From assembly GCA_963402885.1 (NCBI GenBank), contig OY727103.1:16580085-16644084 (forward strand): a DNA stretch of 64,000 bases. The letters are read 5' to 3'. Shown here in pieces: positions 13,431-24,899 of the stretch; position 1 is the stretch's first letter; the number at the start of each line of letters is the position of its first letter. The stretch comes from Antedon bifida. Lineage: Eukaryota; Echinodermata; Crinoidea; Comatulida; Antedonidae. The position numbers were made by a program, and so were the translations under genes. A model generated the notes under the pieces. The model was not told the DNA's origin, did no database searches, and saw only the letters and a list, made by a program, of their open reading frames with translations.

Positions 13431-13700
13431 TAACGAGGTGTCGCTATGAGAAACTAGGGCACAATAAATTCCCAAGCCAATCAGGTGAAAACAAAACAAA
13501 AAGACCTCTCGATGGCAATAATTACAAAGTATGACAGAGCTGTTCGCGTGCCTAGAGACAATAGACCTATTATAACAACAAAAGGCCTAACAGAAACTGG
13601 GAGTCATACCGACTATGTATGTATTGTTGTCAATTTCCATTGATGCCAGTTGAAGGCTCAGTGACAGAATAAAATCAATAACGGTTTAAAAGGAACGCTA
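13430..13700. promoter_or_regulatory. Candidate conserved non-coding block
   Basis: After the very AT-rich stretch, base composition becomes balanced and repeat-free. The block contains GACAATAG and AACAACAAAAGG (SOX-like), CCAATCAG and CAATAATTACAAAG words, and no open frame. This texture resembles developmental enhancers, but that is an impression from composition and short motifs only. Confidence 0.25.
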
Positions 13701-14459
13701 CATGAATCAGTCACAATTACATCTTTTTTTAATAACCATTTTTTATTTTGACAGACACACAAAAGATAAATTGTTTTGTGGATGCTATTTTACAAATTAA
13801 TCAAATCTACATCATTTAAAAACTCTAAAGATGAGGAAAGCAGCTCCATGTAAGACATGTGAGGCATGTTCACATGACATGAATGTTCATTAGTAACGAG
13901 TATATCCAGGTCAGCAAGGGGGTGCAGGGTTTGTCATGCAAATGTAGTATTTTACCCAAAAGCATCAATCCATAAATATACAGTATAGTACCAGTGTGGG
14001 AGACCACAGTGGTGCTTGTAATAACATGTTCATTCGTAGATCCAGGGCTTAGAAAAAGGGCAGGTGCTACACCAATTGTCTTAAGATGCAAGGCAACAAA
14101 TGCCTACCACCACATTGGTGCTTCAAAGGGAATGCATTTATAATTTTGCACCTTATTAGTGAATCTATACATTAAATATTTTACAACATTTCAGCTAGGA
14201 AAGAAATAAAATTTGGGACACACCAACTAAAGAGAAAAAGTTTGGGGTTAACGTCATCATACTAAAGTAAATTAAGTCTAAACAAATAAAATGAATGTAA
14301 TTCACTAGTATTTGCCAACATATTATGAACTATAAAATGTTTAGTCTAAAAGCAAACTTTACCAGTTTCAGCTGTCACAAACTTGAATATCAGGATTAAC
14401 TGCAATTATTGTCATCAACAATTAAATGACAAATTGTTATTGTCCCCAAATAATAAATA
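13701..14459. other. Unique sequence, no gene seen
   Basis: A 73-residue minus-strand frame at 13870-14091 has no recognisable motif. The phrase around GACCACAGTGGTGCTTG and a second TTGGTGCTTC at 14116 hint at a minor internal repeat only. Confidence 0.4.
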
Positions 14460-14812
14460 ACATTTAATAATAATAAATAACATTTATAAAGCGCAAGAGA
14501 CAAAGGTTTCAAAGCGCTGTGTTTTCCAAGATCTGTGCAAGTAGTAGCGTGTGATTATGCTTCTCTGAAGAGATGAGTTTTGAGTTTAGTTTTAAATGTG
14601 ATTACAGATTTTGATGAGCGTATTTCGAGGGGTAGAGTGTTCCAGAGTTTTGGGGCTGCGACAGCGAAAGCACGATCACCGTAAAACCGAGTTCTGGAAC
14701 GGGGTCCAGGTTTTAGAAGAAGTCTGCAGGATGAACGAAGCGAAGAGTTGGTTGACGGAGTAATGATGTCACATATGTAGGCTGGAGCACATCCGTTGAT
14801 GGCCTTATACAA
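14460..14812 (-). pseudogene. 5'-truncated non-LTR retrotransposon, reverse transcriptase C-terminus and 3' tail
   Basis: On the minus strand about 85 codons remain open from 14812 to 14555. They carry the usual C-terminal signature of CR1/RTE/Jockey-like LINE polymerases: YKAINGCAPAYI, then FYGDRAFAVAAPKLWNTLP, then EIRSS and a closing FKTKLKTHLF. The apparent start is a TTG codon in mid-protein, so this is a truncation and not a true start. After the stop comes a 3' end with GCGCTTTATAAATG and an ATT-type microsatellite at 14461-14485, as expected for LINE tails. The reverse transcriptase and endonuclease domains are missing, so it is dead. The frame is still intact, which points to a fairly young insertion. 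The clade within LINEs cannot be set from this fragment. Confidence 0.85.
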
Positions 14813-16299
14813 AGAAACTGATCAATGAATAGATTAAGGATGGCTAAACCTTACAAGTGTGGACAAGATAAAGAGAATTCTTCACCACAGATGGTGTTTT
14901 TTTACTTTGTTTATAACTTAAAAGGTAATTTTCTCAGTTTAATGAAAAGCTGTTATTCAAGTCATTAGGATTCCATAGGTTGCAGATGGGTTGAAGAAGT
15001 TGTTTGTGTGTTATTATTACAGAAAAAAGTCTTTACTTTGTTTAGAGCATACTTAAAATAAAGGTTTATTACAATTGAGTTCAGCTGGCAGAGTACTTGA
15101 TGCATAAAGGTTGAAGTGTTTATGTGGATAAGATCCTATTAAATTGACTAGAGTGGGTTACCCACACTACAACTACAGAATCGTCTGGCATTTCAAGAGG
15201 GTTAAATAGTGATTAAGGTACGAAGAAGAGACAGCAAGAGCACAAGACGAACTTGAAAACACTAAATTTCATCGTCTTTCACACTAATATAAAATCTCAT
15301 CTCAATGTTCGTTTTCACAAAGCTCCATGTGGCTATGTACAAATTATTTTATTCAAAATGCGCACGAAAATTCATTAGTTCTCTACGCGCAGTCTGACGC
15401 GAACTTGAACTGGATCCAGGTCAAAGATGCTCTACTTTAATAATACAGTTTAACATAAAAAATGTGTATCATAGTAATGTGAAGATGTCCCCTTAATAGA
15501 GGTTTTAATGTATTTCTATTTTTGTCTTTAAATCAAAATAATTTTCTATTGAAGAAACGGAAATAAATGTAATAGTTAATACTGAATTTCAATAATCAAT
15601 GATTAAGTTGAGAACAAATGATCAAAAGATTGATTTGGTATAATAAAAAAAAAATAAAAAATCAAAGCAAAGATTGCAAGATTCACAACACTTCCAATAA
15701 ATATCTAAATTTCCAACTTTTGGAAAATTGCAATACCACTTTGGTAACATTGCTGCCAAGATAAAAACTACAGGTACTATAAGCAGCACAAACAACGATA
15801 ATTAAAAATAAGGTTGGATTATTATCTAATATTCAGAGAAAATCCTGAATTAAAAGCTTATTCATGGCCTTCAACAAATCACAGGACACAATCACAAGAC
15901 CAATATGGTATAGAAAAAACCCAAATCTCTGCCAAGATAAAACGCTAGAATTTTACTACCATGATAGATGCTGGTAGACTGGTTGTATCTGGTGCATCTT
16001 GTGGTTCGGTTTCATCTGGTACTATCGAGGGTAACACACGCTCTTTAACGTTTATTATGTCACCATCCAATCACAAGACAATGAATTGGCATAAACAACA
16101 AATTTAAGAAAATATAGGAATAATGTAAAAAATACATTTTTGCTGAGTAATGATAATTATTGCAACGCAGTTAATTTTTTGATTCAATGTTAAAGAATTT
16201 AATTTCTTGAATATTCCAGAATTAAAAATTCATTTTGGTGACATTTATAAGGTTTATGCAATTATTATACAATTTTGTAGTGGAGTGGTAGATAACAAG
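14813..16299. other. Unique sequence with a small Tigger-like fragment
   Basis: At 15482-15512 the words GATGTCCCCTTAATAGAGGT mark a short piece of the CAGTAGAACCTC family. The rest shows no gene. A CpG-containing patch at about 15355-15430 has no clear signal. Confidence 0.4.
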
Positions 16300-16700
16300 T
16301 CCACATTTAGCCACTGCTACATCCCTCATAAACCACTCCTTCCTACCTTATCCGCACCAACAACCACCCCCCAAACCAAAATCCCAAACAATTAAAAGGT
16401 CAGCCTTGACGTCATGAATTAGCATCTTCGGACACTAGTAACATGCCAAAAATACAACACCTCTCATATTACTTCACAAATCCACATCCACACAAACAAG
16501 CACCTACTAAAACAAGCCTAAAAGAATTAGATAGATATGCTATGATGTCATGAAATAACATTAGGAAACAATCATATTCCCCACAACACAACATCCCCAC
16601 ACGCCTACCCTCCTCCTCCTCTCTTCGAACCAACAACAATTCCGCTAAAACAAAACCTCAAACAACAAAAAGGTCAGCTTGACTTGAAGCAATACTACTC
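16300..16700. repeat. C-rich imperfect tandem repeat, about 130-140 bp spacing
   Basis: CAACAACCACCCCCC-type and AACAACAATTCCGC-type stretches are each followed by an ATTAAAAGGTCAGC or ACAAAAAGGTCAGC motif, at about 16393 and 16663. A third, weaker unit ends in GATGTCATGAAATAAC near 16543. The strand is very poor in G apart from these words. The 62-residue frame at 16207-16395 that runs into it is a compositional artefact. Confidence 0.5.
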
Positions 16701-17223
16701 ACACTACTAACAATACATGCCGCTTTGTGACAACAAAAAATTAACAATGTAGGAAACCCTATGCGTTTGTCATTAGTAAAACTAGATTTTAACAATGATA
16801 TTGATGACTGACAAGTCACGCATTACAGTCAAGACTTGCGTCACACGCCTGTAAACGTCATCACATCTCATTTAATTCACATCACCTTATCCAAAAGTCA
16901 TTTCAAAGGGGAATTAAGTTTCTTCTGTTAATAAACTAGAAGTGTAACATATTGTAGGATTTATTGCAAAATTTCTGTACATTTGTTGTCGTTGTTTATA
17001 CATTTATTTCCGACTGATAAACAGAAACACAGTATACAGTACATGAATGTCAAATTAATGATATATTAAATTATTAAAATTGTGTAGTTGACTGTCAGAA
17101 TTTGGAATTTTCATTGGAATTTCCGAATTACTAACACTAAATTTGAAACGCTTTTTCGATATCTCTTAGCTAAACAATATTTCTAGATGAATACAGGTTT
17201 CTCCAGTGTCAAATAATGTAATA

Positions 17224-17306
17224 CAGTAGGATCCCTATTAAGGGGACACCAAACAAAGTGTCCCCTTAATAAGGGTGTTTCAGGAATGAATAAAGGCGTT
17301 CTACTC
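17224..17306 (+). mobile_element. 83-bp complete Tigger-like MITE
   Basis: TA is found on both sides of a segment that begins CAGTAGGATCCCTATTAA and ends in GGCGTTCTACTC. The inside holds GGGGACACC and GTGTCCCCTTAATAAGGGTG, which pair with each other. This is the shortest copy of the CAGTAGAACCTC family with both ends. Confidence 0.75.
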
Positions 17307-17310
17307 TACT

Positions 17311-18345
17311 TATATTTGAAGGTTCTTCTAAAAAAATATGAATATGTTCTGTATATATATATATTTTCTGTATTTAAAAACATAAAAGTGTCAGAAAAAA
17401 CGGTCATATTTTGCAGCCAAACCTTTCCAGAATTCAATTGTTATCAATTGTAAACGTAGAGTTGCTCTTTAATGTGTATGATGCATTGACATTACGTAGG
17501 CTTTGCGTCAATATTTGTCATCAGAAAAAGGAAAAAAATGTCTTAATTGCACATTGTAAAATCAGGCATAAAAGATTGTGCAATAATAGGTATTAGTCTA
17601 GTAATTTGTTTGTAAGGATTTAAGAGTTTTTAATCATGATCCAAATAGCTTTTTGTACCTTTAGGGTTAACGAGAGTATAACTGGTGGACATTATTTAAA
17701 TGATTAAGAAAGTACACACACATTTTACTAGCTGCCAGCAAAGGTTGACAGTGTAAGCATAATACTTTCTGCAATGACGTATCTAAACGAAATACCTCAC
17801 TAATTACAATATACGTCATGTCACATAATTCTTCATAGATACAGTATATTTTAATGAATTCGAAGTCTAAATACGGTAGTATGCAATTACTTAAATAAGG
17901 GTACAGCTAAACTGACGAAAATAATTGAAAAATGTGTATAACAAATGTATACTGAAGAATGCATTTAGCCATTTCAAGGGCCAACAATGTACTATAGTAG
18001 TGATATATGCGTAGAAGGGTGAGGCATCATTCTGACACAGTAGAAGATATAGGATTTTAAAGTAGGGGCCTATTACTCAAGTACCAACTTAACCGAACGA
18101 TTTGGGAGGGTGGTGCTAGGTTGGCTCCTTTTATCCACATATATCAACATGCCTATGTAGCCTACTACAACTTTATTATGAAGTTAAAAGTACCAAGCTA
18201 AAAACACATAATGAACCCCTCCCCTTAACTCAGTATCCTACGTACTTTGATCAAAACTCGAATACACTACTGTGTGTGAATATAAGCTTGGGTGATATAC
18301 AAAAATATAATTAATCTTACTAATTAATATATGCTCTATTAAACA
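17311..18345. other. Unique sequence, no gene seen
   Basis: No repeats or exons recognised. The 61-residue frame at 17411-17596 is unsupported. Confidence 0.45.
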
Positions 18346-18349
18346 AACA

Positions 18350-18500
18350 CAGCTTGTGATTGGTTTTTACCGATAAGCACTGATGCTACAACTAACGAAG
18401 ACTCCGATTGGTTGTAACAGATTTCGTGAACTATTCAACTCTAAACACGTGGCCGTGTAATTGGTTGACTTATACCATCTGTATTGTTACAGACGTCAGT
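18350..18500. promoter_or_regulatory. Cluster of three inverted CCAAT boxes with an E-box and a CRE-like site
   Basis: ATTGG, the reverse complement of CCAAT, occurs at 18359, 18407 and 18460, spaced 48 and 53 bp. CACGTG lies at 18446 and GACGTCA at 18492. Evenly spaced CCAAT boxes are a known NF-Y promoter or enhancer arrangement. No TATA box or nearby exon is evident, so the target gene and direction are unknown. Confidence 0.35.
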
Positions 18501-18672
18501 GAAAACATGTGTTGGTAAAGTTTTTACATGTTATTGCTAATAATAAAACAATGTTTGTTTTTGTACTCTAATTAAAACATTAAATAAATACAGTAGATAT
18601 TTCTCAAAAAGAAGTTGGAATATTAGTTGGATTACCACCTACGAAAGAGCTTAATGAAGACCACGAATTTAG

Positions 18673-19230
18673 AAGGGGAGGAAAGAGAAGACAAGGGGAG
18701 AATAGAGGGAAAGGGAGAAGAGAGGGGCGAGGAATAAAAGAGAAGGGAGGGAATTAAAGAATAAAAGACAGGGATGAGAGAAAAGAGAGGAGCAGGGAGA
18801 AGATATGAGCAGAGGAGAAGAGTGGATCAGGGAAGAAGAGAGGGACAAGGAGAAGAGGAGGGAAGGAGAAAAGAGGGGAGCATGGAGAAGAGAGGAGCAT
18901 GGAGAAGAGAGGAGCAAAGGAAAAGAGTGGATCAGGGAAGAAAAGAGGGACAAGGAGAAGAGGAGGGAAGGAGAAAAGAGAGGAACATGGAGAAGAGAGG
19001 AACAAGGAGAAAAAGAGGGGAGGGCAGGAGAAAAGAGAGGGACAGAGGAGAAGAGAGAAAAAGCGTGGATCAGGAGAGAAGAGAGAGACAAGGAGAAGAG
19101 ATGTGTAGGGGAAAGAGAGAAGAAGAAAAGAGAGGAATGATAGAAAAGAGGCAGGACAAAAAGAGAGGAGCGACAGGGGAGAAGAGGAAAGAAGAGATGG
19201 GAAGGAGAAAAGAGAGGGGCAAGAAGAGAG
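18673..19230 (+). repeat. Purine-rich (GA) tract with 105-bp internal repeat
   Basis: For about 560 bp the plus strand is nearly all A and G, with only scattered C and T. Within it a longer unit recurs: AGTGGATCAGG at 18821 and 18926, and GGAAGGAGAAAAGAG at 18861 and 18966, both 105 bp apart. Mirror-like purine tracts of this kind can form triplex (H-DNA) structures. The overlapping frames of 69 to 160 residues on both strands (Arg/Glu/Lys-rich on plus, Ser/Leu/Phe/Pro-rich on minus) are translations of the simple repeat and not genes. Confidence 0.9.
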
Positions 19231-20049
19231 GGTCATGAGAGTGTGATCTAATAATTGTTAGATGGAAATCTATTATAAGCTTGAACAAGGGTACACTAGA
19301 TGTAAGTACTTCTGATAAAGAGCATCAGTACTGTGACACATTAATTGAACTTTGAATCAGACATTTTTGAAAAAGTAGTTTGAATTTATATTTAATTAGG
19401 ATATTACATCCTTGTCTCATAATACAGTCATGATATTGTAATTAATAAGCCTAAAGTTAAATAGGTTGTACCTAATTAATTACTAAATTACCAATAGAGT
19501 CTTCGGTATCAACTAAGCAAATTAAAAAGCTCAGAAGCGGGAGGTGTAACCCACAGAGTCGGTGAGATTATAAAGCAATTTAAAGTCACGAAAAGTGGCA
19601 CCACTTACCGAGTGAGAACTTGGCTTGAACTTCAGTAACAGCCAACACTGTATGACAAATTAGTTCACCCGGAATGGTGTTAACGATTAACCTATTTAGA
19701 AAACAAATTATCAAATATAACTTTTAAACAATAATTAGTAACATTGTAAAAATTGCACCCGATTCTCTGTACTGTATCTACACATATGGCATTATTTGTC
19801 TAGTATCTTAGGCAAATTCCTTAATACAGTATCATATATGTTACATAATGCAATGTGAGGCAGGCCCTTTATAGAGTAGTATTTAAAATAAGATTATTTA
19901 TAAACCATAAAGGCAAACTACACAATGAAGATACAAATAACATAAGCAAAAATCTAAATCAAAATGATAAAGAAAGATAAATATTGTTATTTGCTTTAAC
20001 TATCCATTTTCTTGTATTTAGAGCATAGAGATAGCAGTGGTTTGGACTA
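19231..20049. other. Unique sequence around the candidate exon
   Basis: Apart from the candidate exon at 19605-19687, this is AT-rich DNA without recognisable repeats. The part at 19530-19690 is more GC-balanced than its neighbours. Confidence 0.4.
19605..19687 (-). CDS. Candidate internal exon, product unknown
   Basis: On the minus strand a pyrimidine-rich acceptor (TTTGTTTTCTAAATAG) is followed by 83 bp and a near-consensus donor CTCG|GTAAGTGG. One frame across the exon is open and reads LIVNTIPGELICHTVLAVTE followed by VQAKFSLG. Its composition looks more protein-like than the other frames in the window, but no family is recognised. Splice-flanked open segments of this length do arise by chance, and no neighbouring exon was found. 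No start or stop codon belongs to it. Confidence 0.2.
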
Positions 20050-20200
20050 CAGTGGAATCGCCATTAATTAAAGTGAATTTTTGGAACTCACAAAAATGAA
20101 GATGTTCTCTTAATAGGGGTTGGCAGTTTGTTTTTCAGAAAAGTATCGTCTTTATAGAAGTATTCCTGAATAGAGGTGTCCCAATAGAAGAGTTTTAAAG
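20050..20200 (+). mobile_element. Degenerate Tigger-like MITE
   Basis: It starts CAGTGGAATCGCCATTAATT after TA, then shows GATGTTCTCTTAATAGGGGT and TTGGCAG, then CTGAATAGAGGTGTCCC. The right terminal repeat is lost. Same family as 9321-9453. Confidence 0.6.
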
Positions 20201-20569
20201 TATTAGAAATCTAATGTAATAGGAAACGAAGTCAAAAGCTCTATATGTTGAAAAAGACATCCTTGGGATATAGTCATTTATACTGACTAGCAATATATAG
20301 CAGCTAAAGAAACTATATAAACAATAAATTAAACGAGGAGATTAATAACTCATCAAAAAGAAAATGTTGTAACTGCACTCGTAATGTGACAGGCCTTGTA
20401 TAACATGACAATTTACCTGCCACGCTTGTCCGAAATGAAATTGAGTTTTAACGATAACGTGATGACAAGTTTAAGCCTATTTAGTGATGTAAATTATAAT
20501 AATGTAAAGTAATAAGTACTGCCAATTGATGGGTTTGTCCTTCAGGTGATATTTCTAGTCTAAAGAGCA

Positions 20570-20998
20570 TTTTATTGTGTTTTTATATTTATTTATAGAG
20601 AGAAAAGCAATATATGTAATGCGTTTTATACTTATATGAATAGAGTAGTATTATTATTTATGTGTTATAGAGAGAAAAGCAATAATGCATAATGTGTTAT
20701 ATACTATATTTAGTAACATTGTTTAGTAACATTATTTATGTGTTATAAATAGTTAAGTAACATTATTTATGTGTTATAAGTAAGGCAATAATACATAATG
20801 TGTTATATACTTTATAGTAACATTATTTATGTGTTATAAGTAAGGGAATAATACATAATGTGTTATATACTTATACAGTTAGTAACATTATTTATGTGTT
20901 GTTATAGAGAAAAGCACTTATATGTGTTTTATACATATTTGAATACAGTTACTACATTATTTGTGTTTTTATAGAGAGAAAAGCAATAGTTAAATAAA
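20570..20998. repeat. Satellite with 60-bp period
   Basis: The core phrase GTAACATTATTTATGTGTTA recurs, with exact 60-bp spacing at 20761 and 20821. Units also carry AATACATAATGTGTTATATA and, in the outer units, ATAGAGAGAAAAGCAATA. Outer units are more diverged than inner ones, as expected for unequal crossover. Confidence 0.85.
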
Positions 20999-21045
20999 AT
21001 TATTTGTGTATACTGTTACGTTTTCACATACAAACACAATATACA

Positions 21046-22267
21046 GTAGAACCGTTTGTTTTAGGGATATAGTACTTTGTTGGGATCTGAAGGTGTCCTT
21101 TAATGTATGTATGTATGGGTGTATACTGTGTGTTGTAATAATTTAAAATTAAGGTGTGTTTTATGGAAAATTACTTTCAACAGTAGATGGTAAAAGACAC
21201 ACTGGTTATACTATTGTAGGAAAAAACTTAATTACATCTCAGACTATATACCTACAGGCAATGTAAACTAAAAATTTAATATACTATTAAAAGTTTAAAA
21301 TTAAATCTACCGACCACCACTGTCATACTGTTAGACCCCAGGCTACACCAGCATTTGTGAATTAATCAGAAATGAAACTTCCTTTAGGCCAGAAATCTGA
21401 GCTTTAACTGTATTAATATTCTATGAAAATAATATACAATATCCATTTTTTTAATGAAATTGTTAGACCACCAGTATAGCACTCTATCCCTGGACCCTAG
21501 TAGTTGGCAAGGTGGTTCCACCCTAGGGAAGCCCACTTAACTTTAAGGCTAAGACTACATCGTTTTGCACCTGTTTAAACTTCCTACAATGTAGAGAATC
21601 TTGTTCTCATAACAGTAATGCACATTTGAGATGTAACAGTAATTATGTGCAGCCTAACATTTGTACGAGACAATATATCTTAGTATGTTTGGGAGTAACA
21701 AGACCATCTACAATAAACTTTCTGTGTCCTAGATTTAGAAGAGATTCGTTGATGATTTGAAGCTGTGTTCAAGCCGCATGGTCTGAACTTAGGTCACAGT
21801 AAGATCATGAGACACTGGTTACTGAACTACTTAAACACCGTGAAACCATTGTGGACCAATTTAGCAAACAACAGGGTCTCTGTGGGTACCACTTACTCAA
21901 GCATTTCATCAAATTAGACCGCCTTCATTTCCTACGGTTGCAGAACCAAGTTCCCAGACATAGGTCCTCTTGTTTACTAAGAATATAGCATTGTGTTCAT
22001 TACAATTTTTTATGTATTTTTACTACAATATATGACATACCAACAAATTATTAAAACAAACCAAAAGATACCCACATTCCGATATGATGAGTTTGAGTTA
22101 AGTTAATTGGACAAATTTACTCCCAGATCACAAAACTGTGGACTACTAGATTTCTAGCATCTAGACCGCCTACAAAAGCAATAGTTTCTGCACTGTTTGT
22201 AGAAATATGCTCCACTTGATGTATTCTTATGGATTCAATAGATTTAAGTTTGGAAAGTTTGTTGTCG
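21046..22267. other. Unique sequence with a Tigger-like fragment
   Basis: CAGTAGAACCGTTTG at about 21046 followed by GGGATCTGAAGGTGTCC is a worn left end of the CAGTAGAACCTC family. Nothing else is recognised to 22267. Confidence 0.4.
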
Positions 22268-22402
22268 TAAAGCTCTGTCTACACTATCAAACTTTATGTG
22301 ACAAAATGATGTCATGTCACCGCCATATTTGGGCATATCACTACCATATTTGGGCACATCACACTTTTAAAAAACTAGTTTGATAGTGTTGACAGAGCTT
22401 AA
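22268..22402 (-). mobile_element. CTCTGTCTACAC MITE, copy 5
   Basis: Both terminal repeats are good: TAAAGCTCTGTCTACACTAT on the left and TGATAGTGTTGACAGAGCTT on the right. The CTTTATGTGAC arm is on the left. The centre has two CCATATTTGGGCA modules separated by TATCACTA. The right flank TTAAGTCATA is shared with copy 4. Confidence 0.9.
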
Positions 22403-22723
22403 GTCATAATGAAATGAACAACCTACTTTAAAATTGTTATACTTTGTATACTTTGGTCTTTGTGGGCATAATTATAATAATGACTAACTAAAATACAAAC
22501 TAACCATGACATCAAAAACATGTGTAGTCCATTTCAAAATATCCTTTTTAACAGAATATTTATTATATTGAAGAACCTTCTCACACAGTTGATACATTTA
22601 TACCACAGGGATGTTGAAGAGAAAATAATGTGTCCTCAATCAGTTACCATAAATGCTGGGACCTACAGAGTTATGGTTCTGTATTGTACAGGAAAGATTT
22701 ATAGGGAAAGTTTATTTCACAAG

Positions 22724-22905
22724 AAAGTGTCCCCTTAATACGAGTGTCCCCTGAATAGGGGTTGGCCATAGTGTTAAAACATATTTCTTCTCGTTATGTG
22801 TCCCCATAATAGGAAGTAGTGTCTTCTATGGGATTGACCATAATGTTGAACATGTCCCCTTAATAGAGGCATCTTCTGAATATAGGAGATATTCTATTGT
22901 ATAAC
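22724..22905 (+). mobile_element. Tigger-like MITE fragments
   Basis: Three successive GTCCCCTTAATA/GTCCCCATAATAGG words are each followed by a GTCCCCTGAATAGG- or TCTTCTGAATA-like word and by TTGGCCATAGTGTT or TTGACCATAATGTT. The piece appears to be an internally repeated member of the CAGTAGAACCTC family. The 72-residue frame at 22520-22738 runs into it by chance. Confidence 0.6.
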
Positions 22906-24655
22906 TCTATACTTTTATACTATAATTTAGTAACTTTGACATTTAACTCTCTGATGTATTTTACATGAATAAATCTTACCCTATATGTTAGCATTTAATA
23001 CAGAACAAAGAAGTAAAAAAAACCTAAACTTAAAGTACAATGTACCTGTACATTTAATCCAACACATTAGTCAGATCAGTTTAAAAAAATGGAAAAAAAT
23101 TAGATCGTACTGTGTGAACTACATATTGCTGACCTGTAGTTGAACTAAGTGTTATAAAAACCTTCTGAGATAAGGCAAGACAATCACTGAGATGTTACAA
23201 TGAATTTAACAATCACATTTAAAAACTGTGTTTTCAGTTTACCAAGTATTCATTTTTTACAAAAATAAAAACAAAAGTATGATTGACAAGGTACAATATG
23301 ACACACTTTCCTCAGATTGGTATTCCACCTGGGAGAGCATCTTTGACTTGTATAACACATTATCTACTCATTGAGACTGATACGTTTTCACTTGAATTAA
23401 GTCTACATTTTTGGAAATTCATTATTTTGAATTAATAGAGCCTAATAGGTAAATGATCCTTTTTCACGTGGTGATTTCCAAAAACTGAATTACTTTTTTT
23501 ATCAACGGTTCCATGAAGCCTAACGATTACTTTCTTAGTATCAACATGATATGATGTGGCTGTAGAGTTATTACCTCTCGTTTGTTTCATGGGAAGTAGT
23601 GGCCACATTTAAAGGAATCCTTGAATAAGGGTGTACCAAAGGAAAGGTTCTGGTGTATGTTTTTTTAGAGCCATTTTCTCATCAATATGCATTCTCGGTT
23701 TTAGAATATAAAGTGTTAAAAGGAAATTGGACTAGAACGCTACACCAACCCCATTCCCACATTGTATCTTATATCATAGATTTATCTATTGCTCTGACAT
23801 TTACTATAATAATGGCACTGAATCATGTTTGTATGCTTGCTTACAAGTACCAGGGTCCTGTGTTCAAATCATATCTTTGTCACAGCACCAAGATTTTTCT
23901 CATGACCAAAACCTCTATACAAGCCCAATCACAAGATTTCAAGTTTAAGGTATCGTAGCCTATTTTGTGATCTAGACTTTAACTAAAGAAGGATAGGCTC
24001 ACATAGGAAATAGACAATATAAACATTCAACCTATCAACAAAAGGAAACGTCCTATTATTACCGATAATCTATCTTTCAATTCTTTTTATTGCCAATAAA
24101 GAAAAGAAGAAAGGAATCAACGTCGCCCATCTTTTCCCAGAATAACGCCATAAAAAACCAATTACATTTTAGTCGACTAGCAATTAATATCTTGCCATAG
24201 CAATATCTTGGTGTGCGTCTACAACAATTCTATGAACCCTTACACAACGAAACATAACTTGTAAACAGAAAGATTATTAAAGGTTCAGTGGAAGCACCCT
24301 GCTGGATTTTATGAATTCTTCACATTCCGTTTGATCTTGTCAAAGAATTCCAGTTTCTATGGTCTTTATGTTCGATGAATTATACCAAGAAAGTCACGTT
24401 TTATTTTCACTTAATGTTTAGTGGTAATGTCTTTCAAGGAAATGTCCTTTATAAAGGTCACATTGTTTATGATATTATCATTATGACATGACAATATTTG
24501 GAACTATGTTTATGTATTACTAATACTGATAAAAACATTTGATTACAATCACAGTGTTGTAATATTTATCAATGTTAAAATATTATCAGTATGGCATATA
24601 TGAATTTTATCAACATTTACAATTTAAATTGTTCATTTTGTGGCATCCCCATTTT
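22906..24655. other. Unique sequence with small repeat fragments
   Basis: At 23598-23655 GTGGCCACATTTAAAGGAAT, CCTTGAATAAGGGTGT and AGGTTCTGGTGTA form another worn Tigger-like piece. No gene is seen; the 101-residue frame at 23653-23958 starts inside that fragment. Confidence 0.4.
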
Positions 24656-24669
24656 GCATCTCATTTCTA

Positions 24670-24850
24670 AACTCCCAACTTGCACTTTTAACTCAACTCA
24701 CATTTTCCAACTCTCAACTCACATTTTCCAACTCTCAACTCACATTTTCCAACTCTAAACTCACATTTTCCAACTCTCAACTCACAATTTCCAACTCTAA
24801 ACTCACATTTTCCAACTCTAAACTCACATTTTCCAACTCACAACATGCAT
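24670..24850 (+). repeat. 21-bp minisatellite
   Basis: About eight units of CTCACATTTTCCAACTCTCAA and close variants are arranged head to tail. Because 21 is a multiple of three the repeat stays open and yields a seven-residue NSQLTFS repeat in the frame at 24640-24891; this is a by-product and not a protein gene. Confidence 0.9.
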
Positions 24851-24899
24851 TTTTTAACTTATTCAACAATATTTTATACCTCTGTGCATAAACAGAATT

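Noticed and set aside
18669..19238. Long frames of 69 to 160 residues on both strands
   Set aside because: All lie in the purine tract and simply translate GA-rich repeats; frames on opposite strands overlap fully.
20370..20470. Possible minus-strand donor GGCAG|GTAAATTG near 20417 with an open frame before it
   Set aside because: The upstream frame is only about 25 codons, there is no good acceptor, and the residues are unremarkable.
24640..24891. 83-residue frame with NSQLTFS repeats
   Set aside because: It is the translation of a 21-bp minisatellite, which stays open because 21 is divisible by three.
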